Positions 52,481-62,023 of a stretch of 64,000 nt of DNA are shown one piece after another. Every line of letters begins with the position of its first letter. The first letter of the stretch is position 1. The notes beneath the pieces were generated by a model that was given only the letters and a program-made list of their open reading frames with translations, was not told where the DNA came from and ran no database searches. Source of the DNA: Methylophilus medardensis (GTDB lineage Bacteria > Pseudomonadota > Gammaproteobacteria > Burkholderiales > Methylophilaceae); NCBI RefSeq assembly GCF_006363915.1, contig NZ_CP040946.1. One strand, given 5' to 3'. The position numbers and the translations under genes are program-made.

Positions 52481-53011
52481 ATGCGCAGTTTGATTTTTAT
52501 ACTTCTTAGCTTGGGAGGCTATTCCATGGCACATGCCGATTGCCTGCCGTCATACCAACACCAATTTAAAACTTTGCAAGGGCAAACTGTCGATTTTTGT
52601 CAATTTCAGGACAAACCTGTACTCGTGGTGAACACGGCGAGTAAATGCGGTTTTACGCCACAATTTGAAGCTCTTGAAGGCATGTATGCCCAATATAAGG
52701 ACAAGGGCTTAGTGATTATTGGATTTCCGTCCAATGATTTCAGGCAAGAGCCAGGTAACAACAAGCAAATTGGCGATTTTTGTAAACTCACTTATGCCGT
52801 CAAGTTCCCCATGGTTGAAAAATCCAGTGTCACAGGCGGAGCGGCGAATCCGCTATATCAGCAGCTGATTAAACAGACGGGCCAAGCACCACAATGGAAT
52901 TTTTATAAATATTTGATCTTACCCGGTGGCCAAAAAGTGTATGCATTCAATAGTATGACCCAGCCTGATAGTGATGAGATCATGAGTAAGCTCAAACCTT
53001 ACCTTAAATAA
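52481..53011 (+). CDS. Periplasmic glutathione peroxidase (GPx family)
   Basis: Thiol peroxidase of 176 residues with a signal peptide (LIFILLSLGGYSMAHA). The catalytic cysteine is C56 in VVNTASKCGFTPQFEALE, with FPSNDFRQEPGNN and WNFYKYLI as the other active-site segments (Gln/Trp/Asn tetrad). In bacteria such enzymes usually use thioredoxin-like donors; in the periplasm the donor is uncertain. The ribosome-binding site is TGGAGAG. Confidence 0.93.
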   Translation: MRSLIFILLSLGGYSMAHADCLPSYQHQFKTLQGQTVDFCQFQDKPVLVVNTASKCGFTPQFEALEGMYAQYKDKGLVIIGFPSNDFRQEPGNNKQIGDFCKLTYAVKFPMVEKSSVTGGAANPLYQQLIKQTGQAPQWNFYKYLILPGGQKVYAFNSMTQPDSDEIMSKLKPYLK

Positions 53012-53112
53012 GACACAGTGTTTTAATGGGGGTTTCCTGGTGAATAAATCGGCAGGGAACCCTCTCAAATAAAACGATATAAAGTTTTTTTTATGTTTTG
53101 TCATGAAAGCCG

Positions 53113-53141
53113 TTGACAAGACTTCTGGCCATCATTAATAT
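53113..53141 (+). promoter_or_regulatory. Promoter of tRNA-Ala
   Basis: TTGACA (53113-53118) and TAATAT (53136-53141) with a 17-base gap, followed by a GC-rich discriminator GGCGCC of the kind linked to stringent control. Confidence 0.65.
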
Positions 53142-53194
53142 GGCGCCTTCTTTGAATTGCACTGCAAAACAAAGAAATGCAATACCAGAGATTC

Positions 53195-53270
<76 letters not shown>

Positions 53271-53326
53271 AGTGATTGAAAATATTGAATTTTTTCTAAA
53301 ATAAATATTTAAATTATTTGAAAAAC

Positions 53327-53335
53327 TGGTATAAT
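53327..53335 (+). promoter_or_regulatory. Extended -10 promoter of tRNA-Glu
   Basis: TGGTATAAT, an extended -10 box, 22 bases before the tRNA, in an AT-rich stretch without a clear -35. Confidence 0.55.
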
Positions 53336-53357
53336 GCACAGGTGGTAAATTTCTTAG

Positions 53358-53433
53358 GTCCCCATCGTCTAGAGGCCTAGGACACCTCCCTTTCACGGAG
53401 GCGACCGGGGTTCGAATCCCCGTGGGGACGCCA
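53358..53433 (+). tRNA. tRNA-Glu (UUC anticodon)
   Basis: 76 bases with encoded CCA. Acceptor GTCCCCA/TGGGGAC, D arm TCGTCTAGAGGCCTAGGA, anticodon stem CCTCC/GGAGG with loop CTTTCAC and anticodon TTC, T loop TTCGAAT. A small hairpin AAATCAC/GTGATTT follows at once. Confidence 0.96.
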
Positions 53434-53624
53434 AAAATCACTCAGTGATTTCTAGCATCAAATTCTGTATTAAAAAATTCTGTATTTCTTTTTATGTGTT
53501 CCATGTATAGCCAGTTTTTCGTGCCTGTGCACTGATCATTCGCACCTCGTCGAATCTCTTGGTCTCGATGTTGCACCAGTAGCTAGACAGCTAGCCATTC
53601 CTCATGCCTTTTATGAAGATCGCT

Positions 53625-54068
53625 TTAAGAGATGGCAGGGGGCGTAAAAGATGGTAGGTCTGGATCGCTATCAGCCACGCATTCATCATGAATTTCAACA
53701 GGGCTTGATTGGGCGCTGTAGACATGGATCGCTTGAATGATTCTGTCTACATGCTGTTGATCCGTGCTGGTTAATGCTGTCACTTCGCCTTCCGGCAGAG
53801 TGAGGATAATAGAATATCTCGGTCTTGCTGCTACACTAAAGATGATCCCTAACAGCACAAAGCACCCGCCGAGCGCAAATAAGTCATCCTCATTTAAAAT
53901 CAGCAAAACACCAATAAAAAGATGCAATATGGCTAGGCTAAAGTCTGGTGAGGATTTTTTACAGGTAAGCGTCGAGATACGTTTAATCTCATAGACTTTG
54001 TCTAGTACGACAAAACGGGTTTGAGAAACAGTGACGCCTTCTTGACTGAAAAATGCTTTTTTATCCAT
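53625..54068 (-). CDS. DUF6232-like membrane protein
   Basis: A 147-residue protein with an N-terminal basic region (FFSQEGVTVSQTRFVV, then LDKVYEIKRISTLTCKK) and two hydrophobic segments (FSLAILHLFIGVLLIL; LFALGGCFVLLGIIF), then a soluble part with a beta strand and helix (YSIILTLPEGEVTALTSTD). This layout fits the small DUF6232 family, of unknown function. The C terminus is acidic and Pro-rich. ATG 54068, preceded by GAGAGAC, is chosen over one five codons earlier. No operon partner. Confidence 0.65.
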   Translation of the reverse strand: MDKKAFFSQEGVTVSQTRFVVLDKVYEIKRISTLTCKKSSPDFSLAILHLFIGVLLILNEDDLFALGGCFVLLGIIFSVAARPRYSIILTLPEGEVTALTSTDQQHVDRIIQAIHVYSAQSSPVEIHDECVADSDPDLPSFTPPAIS

Positions 54069-54303
54069 GGCTGGGTCTCTCATTTCATAGGCGTAAGGTG
54101 AAGAACGAAGACCTTTTCGTGGATTTTAAAGGACTACTGAAGCATGCATGTGAACTTTTGCATGTGTTAAAAGAATGCCTCCATGCATTAAGGACGGATG
54201 GACCGATGCGTTGAGGCCAGTGTCGGCGCAATTAATGCACATCGCAAGGCTGCGTATTTTTCGGTTTGGCTAGGCTGATCGTGTACAGCGTGCATAGCGC
54301 CAA

Positions 54304-54332
54304 TAAAAAAACCCGGCAGCGCCGGGTTTTTT
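54304..54332. terminator. Terminator of queF
   Basis: Stem AAAAAACCCGGC/GCCGGGTTTTTT with loop AGC, 13 bases after the queF stop on the minus strand; symmetrical, so it works both ways. Confidence 0.88.
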
Positions 54333-54344
54333 ATTGCTTTTTAA

Positions 54345-54800
54345 TTAGCCGCGAATATTGCTTTGCGCAGAAAATTGAGACAGCTCAACGTAGGGTTGTG
54401 GTTGCCAACCGTTCGCGCGGTGTTCGGCAACGACATTGGTAAAAATACCGCCTCGGACATAGAATTTTGCTGTTACGCGCATAAATTTAGGATCAGTGGC
54501 ACCGACTAAGGTGTCAAGAATCTGATTGGTTACGGCCTCATGGAAACAGCCCTCATCGCGGAATGACCACATATAAAGCTTGAGGCTTTTTAATTCGACG
54601 CAAAGTTTGTTCGGAATATAGTCCAGATAAATCACTGCAAAGTCAGGTTGCCCTGTTTTTGGGCACAGGCAAGTAAATTCTGGGATTTCCATATGGATAT
54701 GGAAGTCACGGTTAGTATTGGGATTTTCAAAGGTTTCCAGCGTTTTTTCTGGTTGGGCCGTCGGTTTGCCGCCTAGTAAATGTTCGTTCATCGCGCTCAT
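54345..54800 (-). CDS. queF: NADPH-dependent 7-cyano-7-deazaguanine reductase
   Basis: Reduces preQ0 to preQ1 in queuosine synthesis. At about 151 residues it is the short, YkvM-type form. The nucleophile is C46 in EFTCLCPKTGQPDFA, and VELKSLKLYMWSFRDEGCFHE carries the family segment with substrate-binding Glu and His (quoted as two parts of one motif). ATG 54800 is chosen; a second ATG three codons on is possible, and upstream in-frame codons lack a ribosome-binding site. It diverges from smc and is close to queD. Confidence 0.94.
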   Translation of the reverse strand: MSAMNEHLLGGKPTAQPEKTLETFENPNTNRDFHIHMEIPEFTCLCPKTGQPDFAVIYLDYIPNKLCVELKSLKLYMWSFRDEGCFHEAVTNQILDTLVGATDPKFMRVTAKFYVRGGIFTNVVAEHRANGWQPQPYVELSQFSAQSNIRG

Positions 54801-54884
54801 GTTTCTTGAATGTATCAGGGGGAGAAAAAGGGTTATTATAACGCTTAAGCAAGCCATCAAAATCTAATAAGCGTTAATCTTACT

Positions 54885-57800
54885 TTGCGTCTGACACATT
54901 TAAAACTGGCGGGGTTCAAATCTTTTGTTGATCCAACCACGATTCATTTGCACGGGCAACGTGTCGGTGTGGTTGGCCCCAATGGCTGTGGCAAGTCAAA
55001 TGTCATGGAATCTGTACGCTGGGTGCTGGGTGAATCGTCGGCCAAAGAAATGCGCGCCGATGCAATGGATGCGGTGATTTTCAATGGCTCCGGCAATCGC
55101 AAACCAATCTCGCGAGCCAGTGTTGAGCTGATTTTTGACAATAGCTTAGGTGGCGCGCATGGTGAGTGGAGCCAATATGCCGAAATTTCGGTCAAGCGTG
55201 TCATTGAGCGCGATAAAGGATCCACCTATTACATCAACAATACTGCTGTGCGTCGACGAGATGTGGCGGATTTGTTTTTGGGAACGGGTTTAGGCGGCCG
55301 AGCGTATGCCATCATTGGTCAAAACACCATTTCTCGTATCGTCGAAGCCAAGCCAGAAGAGTTGCGCGTCTTTTTGGAGGAGGCGGCCGGTATCAGTAAA
55401 TATAAAGAGCGTAGGCGTGAGACGGAACTTAGGCTGCGCGATACCCGCGAAAACCTAGAACGCGTAGAAGACATTTGTCGCGAACTGAACAAGCATATCC
55501 TCAAACTAGAGGCGCAAGCGGTCGTCACCCACAAATTTCATGCCTTGCAACAGGCTTTTAAGCTGGCGGAGGCGCAATGGTGGTGGCTGCGTAAACGTGA
55601 TGCGGTGATGGCTTATGATGGCGCCTCGCACACAGTGGATCAGGCAGTCAACGCGCTTGAGGCACAAATGGCGGCTTTGCGTAGCAGCGAGTTGCAACTG
55701 GAACTGAGTCGAGCGCAGCTACAGGAGGCATCAAGTCAATTACATACGGCGCAGGCTGCTTTTTATGAGGCGAATGCGCTTGTGTCCAATTTGTCTTTGC
55801 AGGTCAAGCAATCGGAAGAGGCACGCGACAGATTGCTGCAACAGCAGCAACAATTACAGGCGCAGCGGGAGCGGGGCACGCAACAGCAGCAGCAGTTACA
55901 AATGCAAATTGCTGAAAAAAATAATGCAAGTGTGCAGGCTGAACAAAAGGTGGCCGAACAAACTCAGGCGCTTGTCGCCTTACAGCAAGCACTGCCCGCC
56001 GCGCGCACGCAACTTGAGTCCATGCAGCTGGCGGCTAATCAGGCGCAACAAGCAGTGCAGCAGTGTAGGCAACAGAGCGACCTAGAGCAGCACAACGTCA
56101 ATTTTCTGCAACGGTCATTGCAAGAAGTTTTACAGCGTTCGCAACAATTACAAGGCGAGTTAGAGCAATGGGCCTTGCCTGATATGCAGGCGATGCAAAC
56201 TCATCAACAACAGCTGCTCGAGCAACAAGCCGCGCTGGCGCAAGCTGAACAGTTGTTGAGCGCGGCGCGCAGCCAAGAAAGCGTCAACCAGTTAGCCTTG
56301 CAGCAGGCGAGGCAGGCATTGCAGCAGTCACAACGAAACTTAAATCAATTAGAAGCAGAAATTCAATCATTGCTGAAATTGCAACAAAGTTTGCAACAAG
56401 ACCAGCAACTAGGGCCATGGTTAGAAAACACCGGCATGCAGGCGGCGAAACGATTGTGGCAAGTCGTGCAAATTGATGCCTACTGGCAATCCGCCTTAGA
56501 GGTTTTTTTGGGCCATAAACTAAATGCCTTCGTCGCAGAAACAACGCTGGATTGGTCGCAATTACCGCATCCACAGGCTGCGTTAGCCGTTGTGCAATCT
56601 GGGGATATGGTTGAGAAGCTGCCTTCAGATTGGCAAGGCTTACCTAGCGTATTCAGTTTGTTGACCATTAAGCAGCCTGCGCTCGCCGGTGCCTTGCAAC
56701 ATTGGTTGGCAGGGGTGTATGTGCTTGAGGATCTGCGGCAACTGGAGATTTTTCAAACGCAATTGCCGGTAGGCGCGTGTTTACTCACCCCATCGGGCGA
56801 TGTGTATCAGCGTTATAGTGCAGTGTATTTCGGACGTCAAAACCAGATGCAAGGGGTATTAGAGCGTCAGCAACAACTCGAGGGCCTGCAAGCGCAGCAC
56901 TCGCCGGCACAGCATGCACTGGTTGCGGCACAACAGTCTGTGCAAACCTTGGAGCAGGCGTTACAAGATACTCGCCAACAGCAACAGCATGCGCATCAGC
57001 AGATCAAACAATTCACCACGGAGATTCATGCAGGTCAAATGCAGATCGCTCGCATGCAACAGGCACATGATAATGCCATGCGCAGACAAGCCACGCTGCA
57101 AGCTGAAATGGCTGACACTGAGGCCAAGCAAACTAAGTTGACCCAAGAGATATCACAAACACAATCACGCCTGATGGCGCATCAAACACAGATTGCTGAT
57201 CTCGAGCAGAGGGCGCGCGAGGCGCAAACCCAACACCAGTTGGCTGAGCAACATTTTACGCGTCTGCGGGATCGTGTGCAGCAAGCTGAAAAATTACAGC
57301 AGTCGCAGTCATTTGAGCACACGCTGCTCAAAAATGTCCTGAATGACTTACAGCAGCGCTTGTTGCAACATATGCAAGAGACGGAGCACTTGGAGCATCG
57401 GCTGCGCGAGACTGTGCAAGCATTAGCGATCAGTCATATGGAGACGCTGAAAACCCACTTAGCACAAGCGCTCACTCAGCAGCATGATTGTGAACAAACA
57501 CTGGCGCAAGCGAGAAATCAATTGGCGCAGCTAGAAACTGGCTTGCAAGCCAACGAGCGCGCGCGGATGCAGATTGAGCAGCAATTGCATCCTTTAAGAG
57601 ATGCCTTGGAGCAGCGCCGCCTGAAGCAACAGGAATGCCGTTTACAAGTCGAGCAATGCCAACAGGCTTTGAACGAGACCGCGCTGGATGAGGCTGTGAT
57701 TCAAGAAGGTTTAGCGGTAGATGCGCAGGCCAGCGTCATGGCGCAGACGACGCAGCGGTTGCAGCAGCAGATTCAACAATTGGGGCCGGTAAACATGGCA

Positions 57801-58394
57801 GCAATTGAGGAGTTGGCCACTGAAAAAGAACGCAAAGGTTATCTGGATAGCCAACTGCGTGATTTGATCACTGCGACAGAAACGCTCGATGAAGCGATTC
57901 AAAAAATTGACCGTGAAACGCGCGGAAAATTACGTGCCACTTTTGAAGAAGCCAATCAGCAATTTAGTCGATTATTTGAGACACTGTTCAATGGCGGTAA
58001 CGCCAAGTTAGCGCTGCTGGGCGATGAAATTTTGGATACCGGTATACAAGTATTTGCGCAACCGCCCGGCAAAAAAAATACCACGATTCAGTTACTCTCT
58101 GGCGGTGAAAAAGCGCTGACGGCGATGGCCTTGGTGTTTGCGCTTTTTAAATTAAATCCGGCACCCTTTTGCCTGATGGATGAGGTGGATGCTCCGCTGG
58201 ATGACAGTAATACCGAGCGTTTTTGTAAGTTAGTGCGCGAGATGTCCGAAAAAACCCAATTTTTATTTGTGTCGCACAACAAAATCACGATGGAAATGGC
58301 ACAACAATTAATTGGGGTGACCATGCAAGAATCCGGCGTATCGCGGATTGTAGATGTCGATATCGATGAGGCCATCCGCATGCATGCGGCTTAA
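54885..58394 (+). CDS. smc: Chromosome segregation protein SMC
   Basis: Chromosome-condensing ATPase of 1169 residues. N-terminal head: LTHLKLAGFKSFVDPT and Walker A GPNGCGKSN (K37). C-terminal head: signature LLSGGEKALTAMALVFAL and Walker B LMDEVDAPLDD. Between them are two long, very Gln-rich coiled coils (about 170-510 and 660-1000) around a hinge at about 515-640. The start is TTG 54885, giving MRLTHLKL as in the family. ScpA and ScpB genes are not in the window. The order smc-zipA-ligA is typical of proteobacteria. Confidence 0.97.
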   Translation: MRLTHLKLAGFKSFVDPTTIHLHGQRVGVVGPNGCGKSNVMESVRWVLGESSAKEMRADAMDAVIFNGSGNRKPISRASVELIFDNSLGGAHGEWSQYAEISVKRVIERDKGSTYYINNTAVRRRDVADLFLGTGLGGRAYAIIGQNTISRIVEAKPEELRVFLEEAAGISKYKERRRETELRLRDTRENLERVEDICRELNKHILKLEAQAVVTHKFHALQQAFKLAEAQWWWLRKRDAVMAYDGASHTVDQAVNALEAQMAALRSSELQLELSRAQLQEASSQLHTAQAAFYEANALVSNLSLQVKQSEEARDRLLQQQQQLQAQRERGTQQQQQLQMQIAEKNNASVQAEQKVAEQTQALVALQQALPAARTQLESMQLAANQAQQAVQQCRQQSDLEQHNVNFLQRSLQEVLQRSQQLQGELEQWALPDMQAMQTHQQQLLEQQAALAQAEQLLSAARSQESVNQLALQQARQALQQSQRNLNQLEAEIQSLLKLQQSLQQDQQLGPWLENTGMQAAKRLWQVVQIDAYWQSALEVFLGHKLNAFVAETTLDWSQLPHPQAALAVVQSGDMVEKLPSDWQGLPSVFSLLTIKQPALAGALQHWLAGVYVLEDLRQLEIFQTQLPVGACLLTPSGDVYQRYSAVYFGRQNQMQGVLERQQQLEGLQAQHSPAQHALVAAQQSVQTLEQALQDTRQQQQHAHQQIKQFTTEIHAGQMQIARMQQAHDNAMRRQATLQAEMADTEAKQTKLTQEISQTQSRLMAHQTQIADLEQRAREAQTQHQLAEQHFTRLRDRVQQAEKLQQSQSFEHTLLKNVLNDLQQRLLQHMQETEHLEHRLRETVQALAISHMETLKTHLAQALTQQHDCEQTLAQARNQLAQLETGLQANERARMQIEQQLHPLRDALEQRRLKQQECRLQVEQCQQALNETALDEAVIQEGLAVDAQASVMAQTTQRLQQQIQQLGPVNMAAIEELATEKERKGYLDSQLRDLITATETLDEAIQKIDRETRGKLRATFEEANQQFSRLFETLFNGGNAKLALLGDEILDTGIQVFAQPPGKKNTTIQLLSGGEKALTAMALVFALFKLNPAPFCLMDEVDAPLDDSNTERFCKLVREMSEKTQFLFVSHNKITMEMAQQLIGVTMQESGVSRIVDVDIDEAIRMHAA

Positions 58395-58446
58395 TCTCAG
58401 TTTTGTTGTATGATTACGCAAGCGTTATTAAGGATTGTAAGGTCAC

Positions 58447-59931
58447 ATGTCTGATTTGTGGATGATATTGGTGTTGCTCGGGGTCAGCATCGTTCTGGCA
58501 GTGGTTGTTTTTAACTGGTGGCAGGAAAAAAAGTATCGGAAAGATGTTGAGTATCGGTTTAGCCATACACGTGGGGATCTGCTGGATAACGAACCTACTG
58601 CGAAGCCGCGCGAAGCCCTGAATCAGGAGGCAACACAACCGGCAGGCGCTCATCAATCAGCGCCCATCCAACCCTCTATTTCAGAGGATGTCGAGGGCTG
58701 GATGTCTGAGCCCCGCGTGCGTCAATCGCCCAAAGTTGAGCCGGACTTTTTAACTGACGATCAAGCGCATCGCAATGTCAGCGCCGCAACCACTGCATCC
58801 TCTGACAAAAACGGTTTAAATTTACAAGCATCCGCGTCAGTGCCTAAAACCGCACCGATCAAAACAGCAGCAGTCCCTGCTGCCCCTGCAAAAGCCCCCA
58901 TGACAAAAGCCGAGCCGGCGATCTCACCGACGGCTTTTCCAACCGCGCCGGTCGCCCAAACCTTTGATGCGGTGAAGCCAACCGCTTTCGATGCCGTGCC
59001 TGCAGACGATGCGGCAGATGCCTATGCACCGCAAATCGCGGCTGATGCTGGGGTGACAGACGCCCCATTATCGGCGTCGCAAACTTCTATTCTCCCAGCT
59101 GCCGTGCATCCCTCAATGGATTGGGTTGGTCTGATTGATGCGCCTCTAGGCGTTATGTTGGCAGAACTCGAAGACATGCAGGCGGAAGTGAGAACCTTTC
59201 CGCAATATGCCACGTTGTGGGCGCAAAGCGCGACCACGGGCGATTGGCAAGATGTCTTAAGTTTAGACGCCAAAGCCATGCGCGATCAAACACCTGCCAG
59301 TCAGGTGGCTTGCAGCTTGCAACTGGCTGATCGAGGTGGCCCGGTGGATGAGGAAACCCTGATCCGTTTTAAAAAGTCTATGGAGACATTAGCGCGCGCG
59401 CTCGGTTTGACGGTCGATTGGCAAGGGGGCTATGAGCCTTCACAACAAGCGCAATCCATTGATGGCTTCTGTATTGAAGTAGACAAAGCAGTCGAGTTTC
59501 ATGTGCTGGCGAACCAGGGCATGTTCCATGCCACTAAGCTACGTGGCCTGGCAGAAGCTTGCGGCATGCACCTGAGTGCAGATGGGCGTTTTGAGTTATT
59601 TAACAATGACGGTCAGCTCGAATTTTCGGTGCGTAACTACGAAGGTAAACCATTTTCAGCCGACATGTTGAAAACGGCAGTGATGACCGGGGTGACTTTT
59701 CAGTTGGATATTCCAACCACGCCGCACAGTTTGCAAGTGTTTGACCATATGGTCGACATTGCCAGTAGCATGGCGAGTAGTCTCAATGCCAGCGTCATTG
59801 ATGTCAACCGCAAGCCGATTGGCGAAGTGCAGCTGGATAAGATTCGTCAGCAACTGAAAAACATCTCAAACGCCATGGCTGCGCAGGGCATCGTCCCCGG
59901 GAGCAGTCACGCCAAACGCCTGTTCTCCTGA
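58447..59931 (+). CDS. zipA: Cell division protein ZipA
   Basis: Anchors FtsZ to the membrane. The 494-residue protein starts with a single N-terminal TM helix (WMILVLLGVSIVLAVVVF) and a basic patch, continues with a long Pro/Ala-rich linker (about 50-215), and ends in the FtsZ-binding domain (about 290-490), with FHVLANQGMFHATKLRGLAEA, LFNNDGQLEFSVRN and FQLDIPTTPHSLQVFDHMV read in sequence. It lies between smc and ligA as usual, and ligA overlaps its stop by one base (TGATG). It is longer than Escherichia coli ZipA (328) because of the linker and an extra segment at 215-290. Confidence 0.88.
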   Translation: MSDLWMILVLLGVSIVLAVVVFNWWQEKKYRKDVEYRFSHTRGDLLDNEPTAKPREALNQEATQPAGAHQSAPIQPSISEDVEGWMSEPRVRQSPKVEPDFLTDDQAHRNVSAATTASSDKNGLNLQASASVPKTAPIKTAAVPAAPAKAPMTKAEPAISPTAFPTAPVAQTFDAVKPTAFDAVPADDAADAYAPQIAADAGVTDAPLSASQTSILPAAVHPSMDWVGLIDAPLGVMLAELEDMQAEVRTFPQYATLWAQSATTGDWQDVLSLDAKAMRDQTPASQVACSLQLADRGGPVDEETLIRFKKSMETLARALGLTVDWQGGYEPSQQAQSIDGFCIEVDKAVEFHVLANQGMFHATKLRGLAEACGMHLSADGRFELFNNDGQLEFSVRNYEGKPFSADMLKTAVMTGVTFQLDIPTTPHSLQVFDHMVDIASSMASSLNASVIDVNRKPIGEVQLDKIRQQLKNISNAMAAQGIVPGSSHAKRLFS

Positions 59932-62021
59932 TGAGCGCGTTACAAGAAGCGGCGCTGCTTTTACAAGCGCTCAAGCAGCGCATCGCCGACTATGATTATC
60001 ACTATTACGTGCTTGACGCGCCACAGGTCAGTGACAATACCTACGATGGTGTTTTTAGGCAGCTGCTTGAGATAGAACAGCAATTTCCCGAACTTTTGAC
60101 TGCCGACTCCCCCAGCCAACGCGTGGGTGGATCAGCTGCGTCGGCTTTTGATAGTGTGCAGCACCGGCAAGCCATGTTGTCACTCAATAATGCCTTTAGT
60201 GACGAAGAGCTAGAGGCGTTTGATCGTCGAGTCCGCGAAGGCACCGATCAGTTACAAGTTGAATATGCCGTAGAACCCAAGTTTGACGGCTTGGCCATTA
60301 CGCTCACCTATGAAGATGGACGCTTCGTGCAGGGTGCAACGCGGGGTGACGGGTACACCGGTGAAAATGTCACGCATAACTTGAAAACCATCCGCGCCAT
60401 TCCCAGTCGTTTGAATACCGCACATCCTCCCGCCTTGCTTGAAGTGCGCGGTGAAGTCTTAATGTTAAAAAAAGACTTCGAGAAACTTAACCAGCAACAA
60501 GCGGCCGCCGGCGCCAAACTGTTCGCCAACCCGCGTAATGCGGCGGCTGGCAGCTTGCGCCAACTTGATTCCAAGATCACTGCAAAACGACCGTTACATT
60601 TTTTTGCCTATGGCTTAGGCGCCAGTGAGGGCGTACCCGATTTACGATCGCATGCCGAGGCGATGCAATATCTGGCTGGGTTACGCTTTCCTGTTTCACA
60701 GCTGCGCGCGGTTAAAACGGGTGCGCAAGGCTTGGCGGAATATTATCGCGACATTGGCGCGCAGCGCAGTCAGTTACCCTTTGATATTGATGGCGTGGTT
60801 TACAAAGTGAATAGCTTCGCCTTGCAAGATATGCTTGGGTTTGTCTCGCGTGCCCCGCGCTGGGCGATAGCGCATAAGTTTCCCGCAGAAGAAGCGGTCA
60901 CGGTGGTCGAAGACATTACGGTTCAGGTGGGCAGAACCGGCGCCATCACACCGGTGGCTCGACTCAAGCCCGTATTTGTAGGCGGGGTGACCGTCACCAA
61001 TGCCACGTTGCACAATGAGGATGAGCTGCGCCGCAAAGATATTTACATTGGCGACACGGTGATTGTGAGGCGGGCAGGGGACGTGATTCCAGAAGTGGTC
61101 TCGGTCTTGCCTGCGCATCGTCCAGCAGATGCGCGTGTGTTTACCATGCCGACACAATGCCCAGAGTGTGGCTCGCACATTGTTCGTCCATTAGACGAGG
61201 CCATTGCACGCTGCACCGGCGGCTTAATTTGCCCTGCACAGCGCAAACAAGCCATTACCCATTTCGCTTCGCGGCGTGCCATGGATATTGAAGGGCTCGG
61301 GGAGAAGCTCGTCGATCAACTCGTCGAACGAAACTTAGTGCACCATTTGGATGACGTCTACCGTTTAACCCTGTCCACCTTGTGTGGTTTAGAGCGGATG
61401 GCGGAAAGGTCCGCGCAAAATGTGCTCGCTGCGATTGAAAAAAGTAAGCAGGCAAGCCTGCCACGCTTCATTTATGCACTTGGAATCCGTAATGTCGGGG
61501 AAGCCACTGCCAAAGACCTCGCTCAGCATTTTGGCACGCTCGATGCCCTGATGGCGGCAGAAGTTGAGGCCTTGATGCAAGTCAATGATGTGGGGCCGAT
61601 CGTGGCTGAGGCGGCGTATCAGTTTTTTCAGGAGCCGCATAACCGTGAAGTCATCGCTGCCATGCAGACGCTTGGCGTACATTGGGCAGAGATGGCTAAA
61701 ACCCCTGTTTCTGCCGAGTTTGCTGGAAAAACTTTTGTGCTGACCGGGACATTGCCCACCCTGAAACGCGACCAAGCGCAGGCCATGATCGAAGCGGTCG
61801 GTGGTAAAGTCAGTGGAAGTGTCTCGGCCAAAACCAGCTTTGTGGTGGCGGGGGCCGAGGCGGGTAGCAAGCTAGAAAAAGCACAGCAATTAAACGTAGC
61901 TATTCTGGATGAGGCTGCTTTGATTGCGATGCTGCAATCTGCTGAAAACGCTCACATCACAACACAAAATACCGCCGTCACCACACCGAAACCTTCTACC
62001 GAACAGCAAGGATTATTTTAA
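59931..62021 (+). CDS. ligA: NAD-dependent DNA ligase
   Basis: Replicative ligase of 696 residues. Domain Ia has YHYYVLDAPQVSDNTYD, the adenylation site is VEPKFDGLAI with K117, followed by TRGDGYTGENVTHN and the OB fold. The zinc finger shows four Cys (CPECG, C, CPAQ), then the helix-hairpin-helix repeats and a BRCT domain (FAGKTFVLTGTLPTLKRDQA). An extra tail of about 25 residues, rich in Thr, ends in QQGLF, which looks like a sliding-clamp binding motif. The TPR gene follows after two bases. Confidence 0.97.
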   Translation: MSALQEAALLLQALKQRIADYDYHYYVLDAPQVSDNTYDGVFRQLLEIEQQFPELLTADSPSQRVGGSAASAFDSVQHRQAMLSLNNAFSDEELEAFDRRVREGTDQLQVEYAVEPKFDGLAITLTYEDGRFVQGATRGDGYTGENVTHNLKTIRAIPSRLNTAHPPALLEVRGEVLMLKKDFEKLNQQQAAAGAKLFANPRNAAAGSLRQLDSKITAKRPLHFFAYGLGASEGVPDLRSHAEAMQYLAGLRFPVSQLRAVKTGAQGLAEYYRDIGAQRSQLPFDIDGVVYKVNSFALQDMLGFVSRAPRWAIAHKFPAEEAVTVVEDITVQVGRTGAITPVARLKPVFVGGVTVTNATLHNEDELRRKDIYIGDTVIVRRAGDVIPEVVSVLPAHRPADARVFTMPTQCPECGSHIVRPLDEAIARCTGGLICPAQRKQAITHFASRRAMDIEGLGEKLVDQLVERNLVHHLDDVYRLTLSTLCGLERMAERSAQNVLAAIEKSKQASLPRFIYALGIRNVGEATAKDLAQHFGTLDALMAAEVEALMQVNDVGPIVAEAAYQFFQEPHNREVIAAMQTLGVHWAEMAKTPVSAEFAGKTFVLTGTLPTLKRDQAQAMIEAVGGKVSGSVSAKTSFVVAGAEAGSKLEKAQQLNVAILDEAALIAMLQSAENAHITTQNTAVTTPKPSTEQQGLF

Positions 62022-62023
62022 AA

